Origin: CAZXFH01 sp964640055
GTDB taxonomy: Bacteria; Fidelibacterota; UBA2242; JAFGTP01
Assembly: GCA_964640055.1 (NCBI GenBank)
Contig: CAZXFH010000011.1
Location: 1-64,000 of the forward strand
Length of the DNA stretch: 64,000 nt
Reading direction: 5' to 3'
A model generated the notes under the pieces. It was not told the DNA's origin. It made no database searches and was given only the letters and a program-made list of their open reading frames with translations. The position numbers and the translations under genes were made by a program. Of this stretch, positions 26,502 through 35,438 are shown in pieces; position 1 is the stretch's first letter, and the number at the start of each line of letters is the position of its first letter.

Positions 26502-27281
26502 TTATAACTCGCTTTCCTTTTCATGGTATTGTCTGCGTAATTTCGGGGGTAAAAAGTTAAGTAATTTACGGCTGATACTACGGGGATGTTCGCCGGACTG
26601 GATCGCAAGGACACCTTCAACAATCATCTCCTTTATTACAATTTCTTCATCCGACCTAATTTTCAGTTTCCCGGAAATCGGTAAAAAGAGCAAATTGGCA
26701 AATAAAGCCCCATAAAAGGTGGTGATCAAGGCGGTAGCCATACCGCCGCCGATGGACTGCGGATCATCCAATCCTTTCAACATAATGATCAAACCGATCA
26801 GAGTACCGATCATACCAAAAGCAGGCGAGTAATTACCCAGGGACATAAATATTTTTTGCCCCTTCTTATGCCGCTCCATAACATAATTTACTTCCGATTC
26901 CATTACGTCCCGCAAGGTTTCCGGATCAGTACCATCCACTGCCATTTCCAGACCTTCGCGCATAAAGTCATCATCAATTTTGGATAAAGAGCGATCAATC
27001 GCCAGGATGCCCTCTTTCCGGGCTTTAATGGATAATTTTTCAAAAGTTTTAATTATCTCTAAAACGGGACTGGCATTATTGGTAAAGGCCTTTTTAACAA
27101 CACGCAACACACCAATGACTTCTTTAATGGTGAAATTCACAAATAAGGCGGCGAAGGTTCCCCCAATCACAATCATTAATGAGCCAATATCCACAAAAGT
27201 ATTCAATGAACCACGGCCCAATATAGCCATTGAGACCAATCCGACCCCGGACACAATTCCTAATATGGTTGCAATATCCAT
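26502..27281 (-). CDS. motA: Flagellar stator protein MotA
   Basis: 259 residues with four membrane helices. Recognised by ATILGIVSGVGLVSMAIL, the cytosolic loop ARKEGILAIDRSL and MREGLEMAVDGTDPE-like sequence, and PAFGMIGTLIGLIIMLKGLD plus ALITTFYGALFANLLFLPIS. MotA pentamers drive rotation through FliG. The gene follows flgE with a 171-base gap that contains a strong hairpin. The small swrD/flbD gene often found between flgE and motA is absent. Confidence 0.97.
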   Translation of the reverse strand: MDIATILGIVSGVGLVSMAILGRGSLNTFVDIGSLMIVIGGTFAALFVNFTIKEVIGVLRVVKKAFTNNASPVLEIIKTFEKLSIKARKEGILAIDRSLSKIDDDFMREGLEMAVDGTDPETLRDVMESEVNYVMERHKKGQKIFMSLGNYSPAFGMIGTLIGLIIMLKGLDDPQSIGGGMATALITTFYGALFANLLFLPISGKLKIRSDEEIVIKEMIVEGVLAIQSGEHPRSISRKLLNFLPPKLRRQYHEKESEL

Positions 27282-27343
27282 GTTGATGGTAACTTTCTAC
27301 TTTTTTGAATTCATCCTTTAAATTTTGTAAATGATGATCTTTT

Positions 27344-27391
27344 CCCCGGGGTAAGGGAATTCCCGGTTTGGGAATTCCCTCTGTACCGGGG
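27344..27391. repeat. Strong hairpin between flgE and motA
   Basis: Two copies of GGGAATTCCC (each itself a palindrome) flank a five-base loop, giving an 11-bp perfect stem (354-364 with 370-380, plus 27000). An outer stem CCCCGG (27344-27349) pairs with CCGGGG (27386-27391). No T-run follows on either strand, so it is not a typical intrinsic terminator. It may set the 3' end or stability of the flgE message relative to motA-motB. Confidence 0.7.
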
Positions 27392-27452
27392 GTTAAGAAC
27401 TGTTTTCATCCATAGGTAATCTACATTATTGAATTAGCACTCCGGTTATTTA

Positions 27453-29366
27453 TCATCGCTTCAATCGGGAGGCCTGGGCTGCGACTTCTTCAAAAGTATT
27501 GATAACTTTGGCCGCTGCCTGATAAGAATTCTGAGCTTCGATCAATTTGGTAAACTGATCTGCCAAATCCACTGTGGATATTTCCAGAGACTCTGATTTG
27601 ATCTCAGAATCCTGAGCACTGGCTTTTCCGATAGAAGCAATACCACTCTCTTCTGTGGGCAGAAAATTACTGCCACCTATTTTTTTCAATCCACCGGGAT
27701 TACTAAACTTTGCAACCGCAATCTGGGCAACGGTTGTTTCTTCACCATTCGTGAAAGAAGCGATCACAGATCCTGTAGTATCGATTTTGAAGCCATCAAT
27801 TGTTCCGGATGCGATGCCATCCTGCTCTTTAACATGTATATTAGAAACAGAATTGTATTGGGACAATCCTACAAACCCGTCTCCCGATTCCGCATGGAGG
27901 CGAAAACTAATCTCGTCGGCACCAGTCGTGGGATCTATCTTAATTGAATCCGCACCGCCGTCATAGGAGAAGGAAACTAAATTACCATTGGAATTAAAGA
28001 GAACCTTCCCCGATCCACCACTAATTAAATTCTCATCTCCGGAACAGGAAGCAGTCCAGGTCCATTCCCCCCGGTTTTCAGACTTAGTGAAAATCATGGC
28101 GACATCATGGCTACGTCCTAAACTATCAAATACTTCAATAGAAGTCGTTACCTTTGCCGTATACCCTTTATCAGTATTAGCAAAACTTGAAATTGAGATC
28201 ACACCGGTATTGCCACTGGTAGCTGACAAACTGATTTGTGTTTCACTATCACCGGAAACATCATCTTGTAGAACAATTTTTCCATCTGATATTTCGGCGG
28301 TGCTACTGCCTGAATAAGCCGTATTGATCACATTAACCAGATCTCCGAGAGTGGTGCCATCATTACCGGTACCATAGGTAAATAACTGATCAATATTGGT
28401 GCCATCAGCATCACTACCTTCAATACTCAAACTATCTCCAGCGCCGAAATTTGTAGAGACCTGCAGCAGATCATTAATTTCGGTAGTAGCAGTAGCGGCT
28501 TGGCCGGAAGTAGCAGAATCACCATGGGAAAATCCCAGATCACTTAATACGGAATTAGTACCATCCTTCAGGGTTATACTGGTATCACTCAAACCATCGG
28601 TAGATCTGAATTTAAGCGTTCCATTGCTATTCACAGCTGTCAGTTTATCATCCAAATTTGAATTGGCTGCAATCTGGGTGTTAATTTCAGTTACCAAACT
28701 ATCCACATCACTGTAAGTACCAGCACTCAGGGTTAGTTCTTCAGAAATATCATCACCCAGCTGATTAGTGATTTCAACAGTAAACTGATCGTTTGTGCCG
28801 GTCGTAACGGTGAGCGGTGTAGTAATTCCCGAACTCTCTAAAATGGCCTTGGTAGCGAATCCTTCTTCGGTCTCCCATAATTCCGTTACGGATTCCAACC
28901 CGGAATTCAAATTCCCGGAGACCCAGATATTATCGGTGGCCTGGGCGGGCATGACCAGATTGGAATCAATAATAATATCCTGCATAGAGTTGGAAAAGGT
29001 AGGGTTGGGTTGAGACACATCCCGCATCCATCCCTGGATTTTATACCCATCCACGTTAACCAGTTCACCTTTTTCATTAATTTCAAAGGCGCCGGCTCGG
29101 GTATACATGTTCTTTTCTCCACTATTCAGAACAAAAAAACTATCGCCCTTAATCGCCAAGTCAGTGGCTTTTCCGGTATAAGTAATGGATCCCTGTTTGA
29201 ATTCAAACTGGGAAACACCGGCTACAGTTCCCAGGGTTTCCACGAAAGTCATGCGTTTACCCTTGAATCCGGGTGTGTTCAGGTTGGCGATGTTCTCACT
29301 GAGTAATTCGATGCGCTTTTGATGTTCATTCAGCGCAGCAACTGGTATTTGAAATGAAAGTGACAT
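27453..29366 (-). CDS. flgE: Flagellar hook protein FlgE (large form)
   Basis: 637 residues, larger than the ~400 of enterics. N-terminal IELLSENIANLNTPGFKGKR, MYTRAGAFEINEKGELV, and C-terminal LEISTVDLADQFTKLIEAQN with SYQAAAKVINTFEEV define a hook protein. The added length is a Ser/Thr/Gly/Asp-rich surface region (about 170-420) with flagellin-hook-like repeats. It is exported and polymerises into the hook. It has a consensus ribosome site (AAAGGAGGT) that could be masked by its own leader. Confidence 0.96.
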   Translation of the reverse strand: MSLSFQIPVAALNEHQKRIELLSENIANLNTPGFKGKRMTFVETLGTVAGVSQFEFKQGSITYTGKATDLAIKGDSFFVLNSGEKNMYTRAGAFEINEKGELVNVDGYKIQGWMRDVSQPNPTFSNSMQDIIIDSNLVMPAQATDNIWVSGNLNSGLESVTELWETEEGFATKAILESSGITTPLTVTTGTNDQFTVEITNQLGDDISEELTLSAGTYSDVDSLVTEINTQIAANSNLDDKLTAVNSNGTLKFRSTDGLSDTSITLKDGTNSVLSDLGFSHGDSATSGQAATATTEINDLLQVSTNFGAGDSLSIEGSDADGTNIDQLFTYGTGNDGTTLGDLVNVINTAYSGSSTAEISDGKIVLQDDVSGDSETQISLSATSGNTGVISISSFANTDKGYTAKVTTSIEVFDSLGRSHDVAMIFTKSENRGEWTWTASCSGDENLISGGSGKVLFNSNGNLVSFSYDGGADSIKIDPTTGADEISFRLHAESGDGFVGLSQYNSVSNIHVKEQDGIASGTIDGFKIDTTGSVIASFTNGEETTVAQIAVAKFSNPGGLKKIGGSNFLPTEESGIASIGKASAQDSEIKSESLEISTVDLADQFTKLIEAQNSYQAAAKVINTFEEVAAQASRLKR

Positions 29367-29371
29367 AAGTA

Positions 29372-29442
29372 CCTCCTTTTACACTTGTTATCCGCTTCAA
29401 TCAATCAGCGGAAGGAGGGCTTCCCCGTCAGGGGTCCAGCCC
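29372..29442 (-). promoter_or_regulatory. flgE leader able to mask its ribosome site
   Basis: On the minus strand CCTCCTT (29412-29418) is perfectly complementary to the AAGGAGG ribosome site of flgE (29372-29378), with a loop of about 33 bases. An upstream hairpin (29417-29442, GGGCT-gga-CCCC...GGGG-a-AGCCC) shares two bases with the masking strand, so the two folds compete. Three GGA motifs are present, the recognition element of CsrA, which is encoded in this window. Regulation is inference. Confidence 0.45.
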
Positions 29443-29456
29443 GTTAATGATTATTT

Positions 29457-29873
29457 TCAAACAAAAGTGACACTATCAATGTTAGTGAACACATTGCCCT
29501 GTACATTATTCTGAGGCATTGCAGTAATAACTGTTCTGTTTTTGATGCTTACAATATAGGCGCTATCATCCATCATGATTAAGGAATTAGTCGCGCCTTT
29601 TTCGTTTGCCCGTGTTACGCCATCTTCTAGGCGTTGCAGGCGCATGGGATCCATATCCATCTGCCGGTCATTAATGCGTTTGGCAGCATGGGCCGAAAAT
29701 TTGAGCGGTGAGTTTTGATTTAACTCACCTTTGAGCACTTCGTCAAATTTGGGAATGCTTTTATCTGATGTTTGCGCTAATTTTCCGGCACGCTTGCCTC
29801 GCTGTGTTTTTTGAACGGCGGGGGTTTTTACAGACCCATAATGTTGTTTGATTTGCAGTTCGTTAATCTTCAT
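29457..29873 (-). CDS. Conserved flagellar operon protein (TIGR02530-type)
   Basis: 138 residues from MKINELQI; an upstream start would overlap flgD. The block FSAHAAKRINDRQMDMDP, a SLIMMDDSAYIVSIKNRTVI segment and the end NVFTNIDSVTFV match the family of flagellar operon proteins found between flgD and flgE in many phyla. Molecular role is not established; the fixed position suggests a part in hook assembly. Confidence 0.88.
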   Translation of the reverse strand: MKINELQIKQHYGSVKTPAVQKTQRGKRAGKLAQTSDKSIPKFDEVLKGELNQNSPLKFSAHAAKRINDRQMDMDPMRLQRLEDGVTRANEKGATNSLIMMDDSAYIVSIKNRTVITAMPQNNVQGNVFTNIDSVTFV

Positions 29874-29883
29874 CCTGTCATCC

Positions 29884-30582
29884 TCACTCGGTATCACTAT
29901 TATTTCCGATTTCTAAAACATTAGAGAATGAAGCTTCCTGACTATTAAGCAGTAAAAACGACCCGTTTTCCGTAAATCGAACACCATTTACAATTCCGAC
30001 CATCATAGGCGTTACACTTACTTTCTGGCTTTCTCCGTTGGCTGCCTTGACTTCGAAAAAGTATGTGTCATTGCTTAAGTTGAGGTCCTTGTCATTCTTA
30101 CCAGCCCAATCAATGGTATGCTCTCCCTGAGATAATCCTTTTCGGTTCAGGGTTTCGATTTTTTTGCCATTGTTGTCCTTAATAGTAATTGTGACATCGT
30201 CTGCAAAGCCCCCCAATTTGAAGGATATAGAGCCGCTGCCATCTTGTTTAAAGACAACCTGATCGCCAGCCACCTTTGCCTGCTTCCCGACCAGAGTGGT
30301 GGATAAAGTGTTTGTGATCGCTTGGGTCAGTTTTAAATCCAGTTCATTACTCGCACTGAGGTTAGTACTCATATTTTCCAGCTGCTCAACCTGACTGAAT
30401 TGGGCGAGTTGCGCGGAAAATTCCTGACCTTTCATGGGAGAAAGCGGATCCTGGTGCTGTAATTGCACACAAAGCAATTTCAGAAAATCATCTTTCCCCA
30501 TGATTCCACCGCCTGCTAGTGAGGATGCACCCGTGAGACCGGCCTGGCTCCCACTATTTTGAATTGCACCCGTTTCGATCAT
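29884..30582 (-). CDS. flgD: Hook-cap (scaffolding) protein FlgD
   Basis: 232 residues. The N-terminal block MGKDDFLKLLCVQLQHQDPL followed by SPMKGQEFSAQLAQFSQVEQ is diagnostic. A tudor/FN3-like region follows (about 110-200) with SQGEHTIDWAGKNDKD and YFFEVKAANG. It caps the growing hook. It follows fliK by 19 bases. Confidence 0.97.
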   Translation of the reverse strand: MIETGAIQNSGSQAGLTGASSLAGGGIMGKDDFLKLLCVQLQHQDPLSPMKGQEFSAQLAQFSQVEQLENMSTNLSASNELDLKLTQAITNTLSTTLVGKQAKVAGDQVVFKQDGSGSISFKLGGFADDVTITIKDNNGKKIETLNRKGLSQGEHTIDWAGKNDKDLNLSNDTYFFEVKAANGESQKVSVTPMMVGIVNGVRFTENGSFLLLNSQEASFSNVLEIGNNSDTE

Positions 30583-30601
30583 ATCTTCTCCTTTCTTTTT
30601 A

Positions 30602-32686
30602 TTAAGCGATTACTTCCATGGTATTATAGCCATAGTAGCGGGGGGTTGTGCTGACCGTGCCCCCACCATTACCATGTATTTTTTCACTATTAATATTCTG
30701 TTGCTGTGCATCTCCTGCCTGCCAATAGTTTAACGAACCAAAGGCTTTTTGTTTATGTCTGTCGTTGATTTCCACATCCAGGGATGATAACAGGACCCCT
30801 TTTTGCTGTAAACTATCATATACGGAAGGCATATATTTTCTTAAAGCTGCTTTAACAGTTTCATTTTCCACTAAAATAGTGGCCTGATCTCCGGTGGGTC
30901 CCTTGGCAAACTGAATTTCTAAAGGACCATATTCTTTTCCATCGACATGAAAATTCGTTTGAGTTGTCTTCCCGCTATTGAAAATATTTACAATCTGTGT
31001 AATTTTTTCAATGAGATCAATTCTGATTCGTGATAGGCCCTGTAATTCGGTCATGTTATGGGATTTCATGAACGCAGAGAATCTATATTTAAGCAGGTCA
31101 GGAGTAGATACCGACAGCTTTTGATTATCTGTGTTAATGAACTTATCCGTCGTCAAGGTCTGCTTTTTCGCAGACAATTTAATACCTTTTTTCTCAGAAG
31201 GCTGCTCTTTGTCAGCTGACTTTTGATTACCTGATTTATCTGTTTTCTGCTGACCGGCCTGGTTCCCTTGCCTGACAGAAGATGATTTAGGGATAGAGGC
31301 TTGACTTGTATTGTCTGATTTTATTTTCCCAATTTTTACCGTTACAGCTGATTGAGATATTTTGGTATCGCCTGTATTCTTTTTCTGTTCTGTTTGATGG
31401 CCTGAATCTTGTGAGGATTGCTTTGGTTTATCAGATTTCTGATCCGCTTTTTTTAATTCATTGTGATCAATTTGACCGGATTTGTTTTTGGATGCAGAAT
31501 CGGATCTATTTTGCGGCTGTTTAGTATTATTGTCGGCTTCCCGTGAATTCTGTTTTACAAATTGTACATTTTTGTCCGCTTTGTAATTTACCTGAGTTAA
31601 ATCACTTCTCATCCTAGTTCGGGATTCTTGCGGCTTCCCAGACTCAGTACGCCGGCTATTTGGCTCCGAATGACTGCTGTTATGCTTGCTCCGCAACCCA
31701 TCTAATCCCGATCCCTTAAATCCCTTAAGCTGTTTACCGGGAATAGTTCGGAGGTCATTTTCTTTTAACTGAGAAGCATCAATCTTATTTATCTTACCTG
31801 TGATTGGTCGGTTAAAATAGGACTTGGGTTTGCTTATCTCCTGTGAATCAGTCAAAATGCGCTTATTTTTAAAGTTATCTGAACCTGTTTTCCTAGTTTT
31901 AGCTTTAATATTCTGTAAAGCTGTTTCCATCACCTGTTTGGCTTTAAGCCCCGCGCTCAATTCTTTAATGCTATGCTCGGTTGGTGAATGTTTTAGATGA
32001 TCTTTTGTAAAAGCCAATGTTTCTTTTCGCGCGCTAATCCTGGTATTTATCCGCCCCTGCCCGTGCGCTGTTCTTTGTCTGGTAATTTTTGCTTCCTTAG
32101 CAGCTCCGAAAAGTCCGGTAGCAGTTTCTTTATGGCCTAGTTTAACAGCGGCATAACTTCTATTCTGGCCCTTATAATTGCTTTTCAGACTTGCATTATC
32201 GTTTTGCGAGACCGCTGCTCTCTTATTATGTTTAGCGGATTTGGCTGTTACTTGTTTATCCTGATTAAAAGAATCCTTATCTTCCGTACCGACGTTCTTG
32301 CCACTATCCGCTTGTTTATTTTGTGAATTTAGGGCCTGATGCGCTTTGCTATCCGGCCTGATCTCATTGCTTAAATTATCTTGGTTAATTTCTTCCGAAA
32401 CTCCATTTGCACGTTGATTTTCAGACAAATTTATCTGGCTTTCCGGGGATGATGAGTTTTCATACTGCATTACAGAAAGCTGTGGTTCCTGATCTAACTT
32501 GTTGATTGATTGATTTTGGTCCGGGAACAAGTTATCACCGTTGGTAATACCGGGGGATTCTTGTACTAATTCCTGCTCAAAGATCGATTTAAATATACCG
32601 GGATTTCCTTTGATACCGCTTTCCGCTAAATATTGCGGAGCCCCCAAACGATTATCAAACTTGCTTATTTGCAGCGGTGTTTTCAT
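30602..32686 (-). CDS. fliK: Hook-length control protein FliK
   Basis: 694 residues. The first ~560 are low complexity, rich in Lys, Gln, Ser and Asn and predicted disordered, as expected of a molecular ruler. The C-terminal Flg_hook domain (about 575-660) contains EYGPLEIQFAKGPTGDQATI, LVENETVKAALRKYMPSVYD and LLSSLDVEIND. FliK measures hook length and triggers the FlhB switch, which is notable because FlhB here has NPVF. It is the first gene of the fliK-flgD-flgE-motAB operon. No strong ribosome site is seen at the ATG. Confidence 0.9.
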   Translation of the reverse strand: MKTPLQISKFDNRLGAPQYLAESGIKGNPGIFKSIFEQELVQESPGITNGDNLFPDQNQSINKLDQEPQLSVMQYENSSSPESQINLSENQRANGVSEEINQDNLSNEIRPDSKAHQALNSQNKQADSGKNVGTEDKDSFNQDKQVTAKSAKHNKRAAVSQNDNASLKSNYKGQNRSYAAVKLGHKETATGLFGAAKEAKITRQRTAHGQGRINTRISARKETLAFTKDHLKHSPTEHSIKELSAGLKAKQVMETALQNIKAKTRKTGSDNFKNKRILTDSQEISKPKSYFNRPITGKINKIDASQLKENDLRTIPGKQLKGFKGSGLDGLRSKHNSSHSEPNSRRTESGKPQESRTRMRSDLTQVNYKADKNVQFVKQNSREADNNTKQPQNRSDSASKNKSGQIDHNELKKADQKSDKPKQSSQDSGHQTEQKKNTGDTKISQSAVTVKIGKIKSDNTSQASIPKSSSVRQGNQAGQQKTDKSGNQKSADKEQPSEKKGIKLSAKKQTLTTDKFINTDNQKLSVSTPDLLKYRFSAFMKSHNMTELQGLSRIRIDLIEKITQIVNIFNSGKTTQTNFHVDGKEYGPLEIQFAKGPTGDQATILVENETVKAALRKYMPSVYDSLQQKGVLLSSLDVEINDRHKQKAFGSLNYWQAGDAQQQNINSEKIHGNGGGTVSTTPRYYGYNTMEVIA

Positions 32687-32772
32687 TTCAGAAGAAGTTT
32701 CTCTGAGTTTTAAATTTTCTCTTTCTTGAGTTTGTTTTCATCAATTCACACCTTTCTCCAGGATTTATAGTT

Positions 32773-32787
32773 TCAATTGTTATGCCA
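32773..32787 (-). promoter_or_regulatory. Sigma54-like promoter of the fliK operon (variant -12)
   Basis: Minus strand reads TGGCATAACAATTGA, with GG-N10-GA geometry, matching the flgB and fliL elements at all positions outside the three-base spacer. Predicted start near 32761, about 75 bases before fliK. The remaining gap (32687-33105) contains the palindrome at 32932-32944, a small hairpin AGAGG/CCTCT near 33023-33040 beyond motE, and no gene. Confidence 0.55.
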
Positions 32788-32931
32788 TTTAACTGAAAGG
32801 TCATCTCCCCATTAAGCCTCACCGTTATCAATATCTATAACTAGTTGTTTTATTTGCACTTATATTATCTGCTAATAGGGGTAATTGAATCATAACCGGT
32901 TTATCAATACAGCGGGTATATATTGGATATA

Positions 32932-32944
32932 GGAAAATATTTCC
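32932..32944. promoter_or_regulatory. 13-bp palindrome, candidate activator site upstream of fliK
   Basis: GGAAAATATTTCC, the same dyad as the flgB and fliL sites with two central changes, and preceded by TATA as they are by a similar TA-rich step. Centred about 177 bases upstream of the predicted fliK start. A looser half-site pair (GGAAATT...TTATTTC) lies just beyond it at about 32953-32972. Confidence 0.5.
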
Positions 32945-33105
32945 AGGGTTTATGGAAATTGGTTCTTATTTCAAATTCAGCAATAAATTCTTCATTCAGT
33001 TCAACTGTCAAGGCTGTTCCACAGAGGTAAAATTCCTCTTAAAAACTATGGGACCAATTTTTAACCAATATGAAAGCTAAAAATGGACGGGTGACAAAAA
33101 TATAT

Positions 33106-33639
33106 TTATTGTGTTAATCGTTTGGTTATTTGTGCCGCCCGGTCAGCAGATAGGGCTTGTAATATTTTCATCTGTTTACGACTGCTCATTTGTTGATAGA
33201 TCTTTATGATGGTTTGGTTATCAATCTTTTCTAATATCGGTTGTATTTCATCGACGCGCATGGCTTCGTAGGATTTGGCCAAATTCTTAATATTCTCACT
33301 TTTAGCCGTATAACTCGTTATATTCTGTTCTAACTGCTGCAGAGACCGACGGTAATCACGAATGCTGTCTGTTTTGGACTGTAATAATAGAAAAAGGCTA
33401 TCTATTTTCTCATTTTGAGCCAACATAACACTGTCTTTTTGCTGAATTATCTGTATCATACTATCTCGTTCAGTCATTTCTAGCGGTGGTGATAATGAGC
33501 GTGACTGGCGCGGTTGCGGTTGGCTCACCGCCGGAGGAGTGGACTCCTGTTCCGTATAGGACAGGATCCCAAAAATAACAGCGACTAAAACAGCGAATAA
33601 CACAAACCCGATAAAGATCCAAAATATTATTTTACGCAT
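33106..33639 (-). CDS. motE: MotE-like flagellar protein with MgtE_N-type domain
   Basis: 177 residues: one N-terminal membrane helix (about 5-27), a Pro-rich linker, a coiled coil (about 60-120) and a C-terminal MgtE N-like module (SYEAMRVDEIQPILEKIDNQ, IIKIYQQMSSRKQMKILQAL). This architecture and its place after fliJ match MotE, a proposed periplasmic chaperone/partner of the stator. It is the last gene of the flgB operon. Name by architecture and context. Confidence 0.75.
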   Translation of the reverse strand: MRKIIFWIFIGFVLFAVLVAVIFGILSYTEQESTPPAVSQPQPRQSRSLSPPLEMTERDSMIQIIQQKDSVMLAQNEKIDSLFLLLQSKTDSIRDYRRSLQQLEQNITSYTAKSENIKNLAKSYEAMRVDEIQPILEKIDNQTIIKIYQQMSSRKQMKILQALSADRAAQITKRLTQ

Positions 33640-34103
33640 TATTCTTCCTTGGGGCCATTACTGCGCGTTCGCCGTCGTAATGCCATTTCACTTTCTTTTT
33701 TTTCATTTTCTTTCTTATTTATTTCAAGGTGTTTCTGGTAATGTCGTTCACGCAATTTTTCTAATATTTTACGCTCTTTACTGACTTCTAAGAGGTCATT
33801 ACGTCTTTGTTCTACTTCTTGATTGGATGCTTTAACCTTTTCGTCCTGAGAATTAATTTTATGGTTGAGTTGATCTAGATACTCGGCCGCTGCTTTCAAT
33901 TTTTCAAGTGAAATGATTTCTTGTTTAACCACGGCTTCCTTTTGACCGAGATAATAATATTTTTTCTGATTCAATTTTTCCAGTCGCTGTTCTTCTTTCT
34001 TGAGAGCCTCTTTTGATCGTTTCAGATCAATTGCTTTTAGACCTTCTTTATCCGTCTTATATTTAAATATTTTTTCCAAATTAAATTTAAACGACTTGCT
34101 CAT
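33639..34103 (-). CDS. fliJ: Flagellar export chaperone/ATPase stalk protein FliJ
   Basis: 154 residues, almost entirely coiled coil, highly charged. The N-terminal FKFNLEKIFKYKTDKEGLKA resembles the FliJ start (FRLQKVLxYR). FliJ sits in the pore of the FliI hexamer and links it to FlhA. It follows fliI by six bases and shares a base with motE, the standard fliI-fliJ order. Confidence 0.87.
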   Translation of the reverse strand: MSKSFKFNLEKIFKYKTDKEGLKAIDLKRSKEALKKEEQRLEKLNQKKYYYLGQKEAVVKQEIISLEKLKAAAEYLDQLNHKINSQDEKVKASNQEVEQRRNDLLEVSKERKILEKLRERHYQKHLEINKKENEKKESEMALRRRTRSNGPKEE

Positions 34104-34109
34104 AATACT

Positions 34110-35438
34110 TTACTCAATACTATTGGCCAGTTCCTTCAGCGCCTCAAAACTCTCTTTGAAAGAGGCAGATTCCTGGATATTTTGCCTCAAATATGCATTG
34201 ATATGATCAATATTTTTAATGGCACAATCTACTTGTGAATTGCTGCCTCCCTGATAGGCACCAATGTTGATCAAATCTTCGTTTTCCCGGTAAATAGAAA
34301 GTATTTCCATGATTTTCTGGGCATATTGTTTATGCTCCTCACTGGTCACATCATTCTTTAGACGGCTGACACTCTCCAGGACATCAATCGCCGGATAATG
34401 ACCTTTGGTGGCCAAAGATCTTGATAACACAATATGACCATCCAGAATCGAGCGCGCCGCATCACTAATGGGCTCATCCAGGTCATCACTTTCTACCAAA
34501 ACAGTATATATTCCAGTGATACTACCTCTCTCAGCGGTGCCAGCGCGTTCCAGCAGACGGGGTAAGAGAGCAAACACCGAGGGGGTATACCCTTTTGTGG
34601 TGGGTGGTTCTTCGGCCGCCAATCCGATTTCGCGTTGGGCCATAGCCACCCGGGTCAAAGAATCCATTAACAGAAGCACATCCAGACCCTGAGCACGAAA
34701 ATATTCCGCAATAGCGGTTGTAATCAGGGCGGCTTTGACACGCACCATGGCCGCCTGATCGGAGGTTGCTACCACAACCACCGATTTCTTTAGTCCTTCT
34801 GCTCCCAGATCCCTTTCAATAAATTCTCTGACTTCCCGGCCCCGCTCACCAACAAGTCCGATAACATTGACATCTGCATTGGTGTAGCGGGCCATCATCC
34901 CGAGTAATACACTTTTCCCGACACCACTACCCGAAAACAAACCCGCGCGCTGACCTTTGCCAATCGTAACCAGCCCATCAATCGGTCTGATTCCGGTAGT
35001 GAGATGCTGTTTGATTCTGGTCCGAAACATCGGGTTGGGCGGCGTATTATAGGCCGGCTGTTTCTGATCGGTATAGATGGCCCCTTTCCCATCAATCGGA
35101 TTTCCCAGCCCATCAATAACACGCCCCAAAATTTGCGGTCCCACTGAAACTGATAAGGGTTTGGGGCTGCGGTAAATTTCGCTCCCGGGTGATATGCCTA
35201 CGGTCTCATCCAGTGGCATCAGTAAAACCTTGTCCTGGCGAAATCCGACAATTTCGGCCCGAATATGATCACCCGAACGGGTTCTGATACGACATAATTC
35301 CCCCAATGTACCATCGGGTAAACTGGCTTCAATAATCAAACCGATTACTTTGGATACTTTGCCTTCGATCTGTACCGGAGAGGGTGATTGGGCCACCCAG
35401 GCCTGATACTGAAGTACTTTTTTCTTTAGAACATCCAT
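34110..35438 (-). CDS. fliI: Flagellum-specific ATPase FliI
   Basis: 442 residues. Walker A GLFSGSGVGKSVLLGMMARY, VIGLVGERGREVREFIERDL, Walker B region VLLLMDSLTRVAMAQREIGL and the GEPPTTKGYTPSVFALLPRL-like block identify a type III export ATPase. It forms a hexamer at the base of the export gate. Preceded directly by fliH, its regulator. Confidence 0.98.
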   Translation of the reverse strand: MDVLKKKVLQYQAWVAQSPSPVQIEGKVSKVIGLIIEASLPDGTLGELCRIRTRSGDHIRAEIVGFRQDKVLLMPLDETVGISPGSEIYRSPKPLSVSVGPQILGRVIDGLGNPIDGKGAIYTDQKQPAYNTPPNPMFRTRIKQHLTTGIRPIDGLVTIGKGQRAGLFSGSGVGKSVLLGMMARYTNADVNVIGLVGERGREVREFIERDLGAEGLKKSVVVVATSDQAAMVRVKAALITTAIAEYFRAQGLDVLLLMDSLTRVAMAQREIGLAAEEPPTTKGYTPSVFALLPRLLERAGTAERGSITGIYTVLVESDDLDEPISDAARSILDGHIVLSRSLATKGHYPAIDVLESVSRLKNDVTSEEHKQYAQKIMEILSIYRENEDLINIGAYQGGSNSQVDCAIKNIDHINAYLRQNIQESASFKESFEALKELANSIE

